From positions 1-11,604 of the forward strand of contig CAMJWQ010000078.1 of the NCBI GenBank assembly GCA_946409475.1: DNA of 11,604 nt. Direction: 5' to 3'. The DNA comes from an uncultured Lachnospiraceae bacterium. Lineage in GTDB: Bacteria; Bacillota; Clostridia; Lachnospirales; Lachnospiraceae. The notes below the pieces were generated by a model that saw only the letters and a list, made by a program, of their open reading frames with translations, was not told the DNA's origin and did not search any database. The translations under genes and the position numbers were made by a program. Below, piece by piece: positions 6,214 to 11,604 of this stretch (position 1 is its first letter; every line of letters begins with the position of its first letter).

Positions 6214-8055
6214 ATGCAAAAACCCAATTCATCACAATTAAAGGCAATCAGCCACGTTAATGGCCCCATGATGGTAATAGCAGGTCCCGGCTCGGGCAAA
6301 ACCTTTGTTATTACCAAAAGGGTACGGTTTTTAGTGGAGGAAAAGAAAATAAACCCCTCTCACATATTAGTCATTACTTTTACAAAAGCAGCTGCGAAGG
6401 AAATGCAGGAACGTTATGAAAATCTAACAGGTAAAAAGGACGGCAGAGTGACATTTGGAACATTTCATGCCGTCTTTTTTAAAATACTGAAGCTCGCATA
6501 CGGATATAATGCGGGGCACATTATAAAAGAAGAGAAAAAATATGAAATGTTACAGCATATCCTTAATCAGACAGATGTGGAATGTGAGGATGAAAAGGAG
6601 CTCATACAAGCCATGATTGCCGATATCAGTATGGTAAAAAATGAAAGAATTTCTTTGGAGCATTTTTATCCCGCCTCCTGCGGCAGCGAAGTCTTTCGAA
6701 ACGTCTATAATAATTACCATCTCGGCCTTCGGCGGCAGAACCTGTTGGATTTTGATGATATTATCCTGAATTGTTTTACATTATTAAAGGAACGGAAGGA
6801 TATTTTAGCTGCATGGCAAAATAAGTATCGGTATATTTTAATTGATGAGTTTCAGGATATCAATCAAATCCAATATGATGTAATAAACCTGTTAGCGAAG
6901 CCTGATGAAAATTTATTTATTGTAGGTGACGATGATCAGTCCATATACCGGTTTCGGGGCGCCAAGCCGGAAATCATGCTGTATTTTTCCAGGGATTATC
7001 CAAAAGCCGAAAAGGTTATTTTGGATACCAACTACCGCTCTACCATAAAAATCATAAAGGCCTCCGATAAGGTAATCCGGCATAATGAGAAGAGATTTGG
7101 AAAGGCGGTGCTTGCTTATCATAATGCCGGTGAAAATGTAAAAATTTCCTGCTATGAAACCCAGGCCCTGGAAAATCAGGATATTATCAATAAACTGCTG
7201 CAAAATAAAAACAGCCGGAAAAAATATGGTGATGCGGCCATATTATACAGAACAAACGGAATTCCCAGAGCTATCATCGGCAAATTAATCGAGTATAACA
7301 TACCCTTTCGGGTGAAAGACAGAGTACCTAATCTATTTGAACACTGGATATGTAAAAATATCATAACTTACATAAAAATATCCCAAAATATATTATTGGC
7401 ATGCGGTAAGATAGAGCGAAAAGATTTTTTACAGATTATGAACAAGCCTAATCGCTATATAAAAAGAGATTCCTTAATAAATCCTGTTGTAAAAAAAGAA
7501 GAGTTAATGGAATACTATAAGGAAAAAGACTGGATGCAGGAAAGGATAGAACGTCTATTTTATGATTTTACCATGTTAGGAAAAATGAATCCCTATGCGG
7601 CCGTTCATTATATCCGTAAGGGCATCGGATATGATGATTATATAAAGGAATATGCGGATATGAGAAATATGAAAGAAGACGAGCTTTTTTCAGTAATGAA
7701 CGAGCTTATGGACAGCGCAAAAGAGCATAGGACCGTGACAGGCTGGTTTGATTATAGGAAGCAATATGAAGAAAAGCTTAAAAAAGAACAGCCAAAATCC
7801 GATGAGGATGCGGTGACCTTAGCAACCTTCCATGGAGCAAAGGGACTGGAATTTGAGCAGGTCTATATCTTAGATGCCATAGAGGGAATCACACCATATA
7901 AAAAAGCAATACTTCCGGCAGATATGGAAGAGGAGAGACGCATGTTTTATGTCGCCATGACAAGAGCAAAAAGTAAGCTCCAGATTTGCTATGCGAAAGA
8001 ATATTTGGGAAAAAAAACAACTCCCTCACAATTTGTAAGGGAATTGTTAACGTAA
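6214..8055 (+). CDS. UvrD/PcrA-like superfamily 1 ATP-dependent DNA helicase (compact form)
   Basis: The 613-residue protein carries the SF1A helicase motifs in order: Q-motif region NSSQLKAI (5-12), Walker A AGPGSGKT (23-30), motif Ia VITFTKAAAKEM (53-64), Walker B DEFQD (211-215), motif III GDDDQSIYRFRG (238-249), motif IV TNYRS (272-276), motif V TFHGAKGLEF (538-547) and motif VI RRMFYVAMTRAK (575-586). By family knowledge such enzymes translocate 3'-5' on single-stranded DNA and unwind duplexes in repair or replication. It ends about 27 residues after motif VI, so the long C-terminal tail of true PcrA/UvrD (about 720 residues) is missing, and its 2B region appears reduced. It is therefore likely a paralogue rather than PcrA itself, and no gene symbol is given. 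A weak AAGGCAGG-like ribosome binding site precedes it, 11 nt after gltX, suggesting co-transcription. Confidence 0.9.
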   Translation: MQKPNSSQLKAISHVNGPMMVIAGPGSGKTFVITKRVRFLVEEKKINPSHILVITFTKAAAKEMQERYENLTGKKDGRVTFGTFHAVFFKILKLAYGYNAGHIIKEEKKYEMLQHILNQTDVECEDEKELIQAMIADISMVKNERISLEHFYPASCGSEVFRNVYNNYHLGLRRQNLLDFDDIILNCFTLLKERKDILAAWQNKYRYILIDEFQDINQIQYDVINLLAKPDENLFIVGDDDQSIYRFRGAKPEIMLYFSRDYPKAEKVILDTNYRSTIKIIKASDKVIRHNEKRFGKAVLAYHNAGENVKISCYETQALENQDIINKLLQNKNSRKKYGDAAILYRTNGIPRAIIGKLIEYNIPFRVKDRVPNLFEHWICKNIITYIKISQNILLACGKIERKDFLQIMNKPNRYIKRDSLINPVVKKEELMEYYKEKDWMQERIERLFYDFTMLGKMNPYAAVHYIRKGIGYDDYIKEYADMRNMKEDELFSVMNELMDSAKEHRTVTGWFDYRKQYEEKLKKEQPKSDEDAVTLATFHGAKGLEFEQVYILDAIEGITPYKKAILPADMEEERRMFYVAMTRAKSKLQICYAKEYLGKKTTPSQFVRELLT

Positions 8056-8072
8056 TCCGGTAAGGAACAGAT

Positions 8073-8423
8073 TTATTCTTCCTCTTCTTCCACAAGCTCA
8101 TCAAATTCCGTAGCATCTAAAAATTCATCAAAGGCATCGGCTACGATTTCGTATTCCTCATCATCTTCAATATTTTCTAATTCAGGTTCTCCGTCTTCCG
8201 TTTCCGAATAACGGTAGAGGTAAACCTCTCCGTCATCATTCTGCCCATCTTCATCCAAGGGAAGTAAAGCAATGTATTCCCGTTCCCCCGCTTCAAATAT
8301 GGTGATAATAGCACATTCCATTTCAGTTCCGTCATCTAAGGTGAGGGTGACAGTCATCTCCTCATCGTCGTGATTACAGCCGCAGTCATCCCCACAGCCG
8401 CATTTATGATTATGTTCACTCAT
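8073..8423 (-). CDS. DUF1292 family protein with Cys/His-rich N-terminus
   Basis: A small, very acidic 116-residue protein. Residues from about 23 to 105 match the DUF1292 pattern as I know it: TVTLTLDDGTEMECAI, then EYIALLPLDEDG, then GEVYLYRYSE, then ELENIEDDEEYEIVADAFDEFL. The function of DUF1292 is unknown. The first 19 residues, MSEHNHKCGCGDDCGCNHD, form a Cys/His cluster (four Cys, three His) that looks able to bind a metal ion. The tail ends in five Glu residues. It is predicted cytoplasmic, with no signal peptide or membrane segment. A strong AAAGGAG ribosome binding site is at 8434-8440, 10 nt before the start, and a minus-strand promoter is predicted at 8456-8484. It converges on the helicase gene with only 17 nt between stop codons. 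It appears to be a single-gene unit here. Confidence 0.88.
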   Translation of the reverse strand: MSEHNHKCGCGDDCGCNHDDEEMTVTLTLDDGTEMECAIITIFEAGEREYIALLPLDEDGQNDDGEVYLYRYSETEDGEPELENIEDDEEYEIVADAFDEFLDATEFDELVEEEEE

Positions 8424-8455
8424 ATTCCTGATACTCCTTTCACAAATATAAAATA

Positions 8456-8484
8456 ACTGTAACAGATAGTATTTGAAAATTCAA
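8456..8484 (-). promoter_or_regulatory. Predicted promoter for the DUF1292 gene
   Basis: On the minus strand, -35 TTGAAT (8479-8484, 4 of 6 consensus bases) and -10 TACAGT (8456-8461, 4 of 6) are spaced by 17 nt. The -10 overlaps the quasi-palindrome CTGTTACAG (minus strand), a possible small operator. Sequence-only prediction of moderate strength. Confidence 0.4.
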
Positions 8485-8521
8485 GATATTAACAGTCATT
8501 CATGAAATAATATGGTAACAC

Positions 8522-8550
8522 TTCGGACATACCATTTATAATGTGCCGGA
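8522..8550. other. Imperfect inverted repeat in the divergent intergenic region
   Basis: TTCGGACAT (8522-8530) can pair with ATGTGCCGGA (8541-8550) around a 10-nt loop: nine pairs, one of them a G-T wobble, with a single bulged G. It lies between the two divergent predicted promoters, upstream of both, so it is more likely a DNA-level operator than part of either mRNA. It has no T-tract on either strand. Confidence 0.35.
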
Positions 8551-8577
8551 ATAGATAAATATTATTCAGGTTCATTC

Positions 8578-8606
8578 TTGCTAGGGGAAATACCTTATGT
8601 TAGAAT
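8578..8606 (+). promoter_or_regulatory. Predicted extended -10 promoter for the GH13-like gene
   Basis: -35 TTGCTA (8578-8583, 4 of 6) and -10 TAGAAT (8601-8606, 5 of 6) are spaced by 17 nt, with a TGT extended -10 element immediately before the hexamer. A start near 8613 would give a leader of about 23 nt that includes the AAGGGAG ribosome binding site at 8623-8629. This is the best promoter match in the window. Confidence 0.6.
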
Positions 8607-8635
8607 TAATCGTAATCAAATAAAGGGAGCTTAAA

Positions 8636-10537
8636 ATGCCAAAAACAGTAAATAAAAAAAATGTAATAATTGAAAAGGGAATACTCTATCCTCCGGGCAT
8701 TACTGTTTTTGAGGATAGAATAAATTGTGTGCTGGAAGCGGAAAAGGATGCCGAATACCAATTAGTGCTTTATAAGAAGCATGAAAAAGCGGCGGAGCTT
8801 ACATTTCATTTGAGCGAAGAACCTTTATCGCAATATAAATTTGGTAATTTATATGTTTTTTCAATAAGAGGAATAGCAGCAGAGGGTCTGGAATATCTGC
8901 TTAAGAAAAATGAAAATCCGTGTTTGGATCCATACGTTAAAGTTTTAACAGGAAGGGATAAATATAACCAGCCTTATGATTTTAATGACCTTCGCTGTGG
9001 CTTTTATCATAGTGACGATTATGACTGGGAAGGGGACAAGCCTCTTTGCCTGCCTTATCACCAATGCATTATGTATTCTTTGCATGTCAGGGGATTTACC
9101 AGACATATTTCCTCTAAAGTAAAGCATAAAGGAACCTTTTGGGGAATTAGGGAAAAGATACCCTATTTAAAAAGGTTAGGTATCAACCAGGTTAAATTAA
9201 TGCCCTGCTATGAATTCGATGAACAAATAAGGGAAGGGGGACTGCTGCCCATTAATCCTGCCATCAAAGAATTTATGAATCCGGATGTTCTGGCCGGTAT
9301 GCCTCATATAAATTATTGGGGCTATGGTGAAGGTTATTATTTTGCTCCGAAGGCTTCCTATGCCGCGACGGGAGACCCTGTTCGGGAACTAAAGGATTTG
9401 CTGAAAGAACTTCATAAAAACAAAATGGAAATTATTTTGGAATTTTGTTTTACCAGACAGGCCGGAAGCTATTACATTGATCAATGCATACGTTACTGGG
9501 TGACGGAATATCATATTGACGGGGTTCATATATTGGGAGAAAACATATCCTCCTGCATGCTGGCTTCCGATCCTTTATTAAGTAAAACCAAAATTATTTA
9601 TGGAGCTTTGGACGAGGAGAAAATGGGATACAGGAATAAAGAATCGGATTTTAAAAATTTAGGAGAATATAAGGATTCGTTTTTGATTACCATGCGAAGG
9701 TTTCTAAAAAGTGACCAGGACCAGCTATATGATTTTTTATACCATATAAACAATAATCCTCCTTATTATGGTACGGTTAATTATATAACGGAGCATAACG
9801 GTTTTACCCTGTCCGATCTGGTATCCTATGATAAAAAGCATAATGAGGGCAACGGAGAAGATAACAATGACGGCAGTGATTATAATTACAGCTGGAACTG
9901 TGGTGTGGAGGGAAAAACAAGAAAAAGGCAGGTTTTGCACCTGAGGAAAAAGCAAATTAAAAATGCATTTTGCTTTCTCTTATTAAGCCAGGGGACACCT
10001 ATGATTTTAAGCGGTGATGAAATGGCAAAAACACAGTTGGGCAACAATAACGCCTACTGCCAGGATAATGAAATATCTTATGTGGATTGGAGCTTATTAA
10101 AGTCTCAGGATGAGCTTTTTCGTTTTACTCAAAAAATGATTGCCTTCAGAAAAGAACATCCCATACTTCATAATCCTTTTGCACTTCATAAAATGGATTA
10201 TTTGGGATACGGTTATCCGGATATCTCCTATCATAGTGAGAAGGCCTGGTGTCCTAAAATAGAAAATTTCAACAGACATATTGGAATTATGTATTGCGGA
10301 AAATATGCGAAAAAGGATAAAACCTTTGATGATTTTATTTACATCGCTTATAATATGCATTGGGAAGAACATGAATTTGCGCTTCCCAGACTGCCGGACG
10401 GACTCCATTGGTATCTGGAAACCAATACCAATGAGAAAGAGGGCTTCTGTGAGGACGATAAAGAAAGGGTGCCTTTGCAGGATCAAAGGAAGGTTATGGC
10501 TGCGGGCAGAAGCATAGTGATACTAATAGGAAAATAG
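8636..10537 (+). CDS. GlgX/isoamylase-like GH13 protein, probable catalytically inactive pseudoenzyme
   Basis: The 633-residue cytoplasmic protein aligns by eye with glycogen debranching enzymes (GlgX/isoamylase type): a CBM48-like N-terminal domain (about 17-90), MYSLHVRGFTR (146-156), GTFWGIREKIPYLKRLGI (166-183), NYWGYGEGYYFAPKASYA (226-243), KHNEGNGEDNNDG (401-413), SWNCGVEG (419-426) and LSGDEMAKTQLGNNNAYCQDNEISYVDW (starting at 458). However, the catalytic positions are changed. In region II the family's DGFRFD is DGVHIL (295-300), so the nucleophile Asp is Leu300 and the Arg is His298. In region III, IAEPWD is IYGALD (321-326), so the acid/base Glu is Gly323. In region IV, AHDGF is EHNGF (386-390), so Asp is Asn388. 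Region I DVVYNH is EFCFTR (269-274). Glycoside hydrolysis is therefore unlikely; glucan binding, scaffolding or regulation is inference. The reading frame is intact, with a good promoter and ribosome binding site, so it is not a decayed gene. Confidence 0.88.
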   Translation: MPKTVNKKNVIIEKGILYPPGITVFEDRINCVLEAEKDAEYQLVLYKKHEKAAELTFHLSEEPLSQYKFGNLYVFSIRGIAAEGLEYLLKKNENPCLDPYVKVLTGRDKYNQPYDFNDLRCGFYHSDDYDWEGDKPLCLPYHQCIMYSLHVRGFTRHISSKVKHKGTFWGIREKIPYLKRLGINQVKLMPCYEFDEQIREGGLLPINPAIKEFMNPDVLAGMPHINYWGYGEGYYFAPKASYAATGDPVRELKDLLKELHKNKMEIILEFCFTRQAGSYYIDQCIRYWVTEYHIDGVHILGENISSCMLASDPLLSKTKIIYGALDEEKMGYRNKESDFKNLGEYKDSFLITMRRFLKSDQDQLYDFLYHINNNPPYYGTVNYITEHNGFTLSDLVSYDKKHNEGNGEDNNDGSDYNYSWNCGVEGKTRKRQVLHLRKKQIKNAFCFLLLSQGTPMILSGDEMAKTQLGNNNAYCQDNEISYVDWSLLKSQDELFRFTQKMIAFRKEHPILHNPFALHKMDYLGYGYPDISYHSEKAWCPKIENFNRHIGIMYCGKYAKKDKTFDDFIYIAYNMHWEEHEFALPRLPDGLHWYLETNTNEKEGFCEDDKERVPLQDQRKVMAAGRSIVILIGK

Positions 10538-10554
10538 AAGCATTACATTAAAAT

Positions 10555-10558
10555 GGAG
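10555..10558 (+). promoter_or_regulatory. Ribosome binding site deciding the DUF5662 start
   Basis: GGAG lies 9 nt before the ATG at 10568. The in-frame ATG at 10553 overlaps this site and has no good signal of its own, so the later start is preferred; it also gives the N-terminus MKAWSHFKTIT, which fits the family better. Confidence 0.55.
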
Positions 10559-10567
10559 CTGGAACAT

Positions 10568-11098
10568 ATGAAAGCATGGAGTCATTTTAAAACGATTACG
10601 CATCATAAACTAATCGTAATGAAAAATTGTTTTAAAGTCGGTTTGTTTAAACAAGGTCTGTTGCACGATTTGTCAAAATATACACCTACGGAATTTTTTG
10701 TGGGATGTAAGTATTACCAGGGAAATCAAAGTCCCAATAATGCGGAGCGGGATGCCCTTGGCTGTTCCTATGCATGGCTGCATCATAAGGGCAGGAATAA
10801 GCATCATTTTGAATACTGGATAGATTACAGTATCGCAGCCCATAAGGGCATGGCACCAACCAAAATGCCCACGAAATATGTGGTAGAAATGCTTATGGAC
10901 CGGATTGCGGCATCCAGGATATATTTAAAGGAGGAATACACGGACAGTGCGCCCCTTAATTATTATTTGAAGGGCAGGGATTATATGATGATGCATGAGG
11001 AATCCAAAGAATTATTGGAGCAATTACTGGTAATGCTAAGTGAAAAAGGAGAAAAGAGTACCTTTTCCTATATCAGGAAGAACGTACTCCGTTCCTGA
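10568..11098 (+). CDS. DUF5662 family protein, HD-domain-like
   Basis: A 176-residue soluble protein that I recognise as DUF5662-like from KQGLLHDLSKYTPTEF (28-43) and AWLHHKGRNKHHFEYW (69-84). The function is not established. Histidines and aspartates occur in an HD-superfamily-like order: His12-His13, His33-Asp34, His72-His73, His79-His80 and Asp111 (in MLMDRIAAS). This suggests a helical, metal-dependent phosphohydrolase fold; that is inference. No signal peptide or transmembrane segment is seen. It starts 30 nt after the GH13-like gene with no terminator between, so the two are probably co-transcribed. Its stop codon directly abuts that of luxS on the other strand. Starting at 10553 instead would add five residues. 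Confidence 0.85.
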   Translation: MKAWSHFKTITHHKLIVMKNCFKVGLFKQGLLHDLSKYTPTEFFVGCKYYQGNQSPNNAERDALGCSYAWLHHKGRNKHHFEYWIDYSIAAHKGMAPTKMPTKYVVEMLMDRIAASRIYLKEEYTDSAPLNYYLKGRDYMMMHEESKELLEQLLVMLSEKGEKSTFSYIRKNVLRS

Positions 11099-11578
11099 TT
11101 ACGACGGGTATTGTAATTGGGCATCGGTTATGTGATATAAAACGTCTTCTAAAAATTTATTGGCCAGGTACTTGGCCATCGGTAAATTCATATCCAAATA
11201 ATTTCCGCAGTCTTTTGCGGATGCACCGGGTATGTTTCCGTTAAAGTCACGGATGAACGTAAAACAGGAAACCAGTAAAGGGAGGATATCCCTGGAAGTA
11301 TAGGTGCCTGTCAGCAGCAAATAGAAGCCGGTACGGCATCCCATGGGACCGAAATAAATGGTTTTATCCCCATAAACAGGATGATTTCGAAAAAACGTAG
11401 CAGCCAAGTGTTCGATAGCGTGCATTTCTGCCGTATTCATAACGGGTTCTTCGTTTGGTTTTGTCATACGGATATCAAATGTAGTAATGGTTTCCCCTCC
11501 GACAAGGTCAGTTCGGGAAACATAAACACCCTTTTGCAATTTTATGTGATCGATGGTAAAGCTTTTGATTTTTTCCAT
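11099..11578 (-). CDS. luxS: S-ribosylhomocysteine lyase (autoinducer-2 synthesis)
   Basis: LuxS splits S-ribosylhomocysteine into homocysteine and 4,5-dihydroxy-2,3-pentanedione, the precursor of autoinducer-2, as part of the activated methyl cycle. The complete 159-residue protein is of standard length. HAIEHLAAT at 53-61 gives the metal ligands His53 and His57 and the catalytic Glu56. GPMGCRTGFYLL at 77-88 holds the catalytic Cys81. The third metal ligand is Cys124 in DCGNYLDMNL. The N-terminal SFTIDHIKL and FDIRMTKPN segments are also typical. A strong AAAGGAG ribosome binding site lies at 11584-11590, 5 nt before the start. Its promoter lies outside the window. No pfs/mtnN or methionine gene is visible beside it, so it appears stand-alone on this side. 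Confidence 0.98.
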   Translation of the reverse strand: MEKIKSFTIDHIKLQKGVYVSRTDLVGGETITTFDIRMTKPNEEPVMNTAEMHAIEHLAATFFRNHPVYGDKTIYFGPMGCRTGFYLLLTGTYTSRDILPLLVSCFTFIRDFNGNIPGASAKDCGNYLDMNLPMAKYLANKFLEDVLYHITDAQLQYPS

Positions 11579-11604
11579 AATTTCTCCTTTGATTGCTATA
11601 AACC

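Noticed and set aside
10097..10517. Minus-strand frame (10097-10486) and a second plus-strand frame (10281-10517) within the 3' end of the GH13-like gene
   Set aside because: The GH13 frame keeps family similarity through this part, and neither alternative frame has a recognisable motif. They do not indicate a frameshift.
8636..10537. GH13-like gene as an active debranching enzyme (glgX or pulA)
   Set aside because: Overall similarity suggests this name, but the nucleophile, acid/base and transition-state residues are all substituted, so an active-enzyme label would mislead.
1..11604. Defence system, mobile element, CRISPR array or prophage
   Set aside because: No transposase, integrase, Cas, toxin-antitoxin or phage motifs, no spaced repeats and no tRNA were seen; base composition and codon use look uniform.

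Overview
The window looks like a chromosomal housekeeping segment from a low-to-moderate GC, Gram-positive Clostridia member, most likely Lachnospiraceae. The grounds are inference from AT-rich codon choice (many ATA, AGA and AAA codons), strong AAAGGAG-type ribosome binding sites, a DUF1292 protein with a Cys/His-rich head, a DUF5662 protein and the style of the trp genes. No transposon, phage, CRISPR, tRNA or rRNA signal was seen. Genes fill almost everything; the longest non-coding stretch is 212 bases.

Bases 1-4634 hold the distal part of a tryptophan operon on the + strand, in the order trpG (3' end only)-trpD-trpC-trpF-trpB-trpA. All are separate, intact, unfused genes. Together they convert anthranilate and PRPP to tryptophan; trpE and the rest of trpG lie to the left, outside the window. 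Gaps are short (33, 19, 14 and 88 nt), and trpB and trpA overlap by 8 nt. The first in-frame ATG is probably not the true start for trpC, trpF, trpB and trpA; the shorter starts used here fit the ribosome binding sites and the families' usual N-termini.

Bases 4661-8055 hold gltX (glutamyl-tRNA synthetase), with its own predicted promoter and a perfect 8-bp leader hairpin, followed 11 nt later by a compact UvrD/PcrA-like superfamily 1 helicase. The helicase converges with a small minus-strand DUF1292 gene (8073-8423). A 212-nt divergent intergenic region with two opposing predicted promoters and an imperfect hairpin separates DUF1292 from the next + strand unit.

Bases 8636-11098 hold a GlgX-like GH13 protein and, 30 nt later, a DUF5662 (HD-like) protein, probably one operon. 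The GH13 protein keeps the family's scaffold signatures but has replaced all three catalytic carboxylates (nucleophile to Leu, acid/base to Gly, transition-state Asp to Asn). It appears to be an intact, expressed-looking pseudoenzyme and is the most noteworthy item here. luxS (minus strand, 11099-11578) ends the window, with its stop codon directly abutting the DUF5662 stop codon.

Nothing in the window looks like a new multi-gene system. The real leads are the GH13 pseudoenzyme with its DUF5662 partner, plus several smaller regulatory and structural observations.
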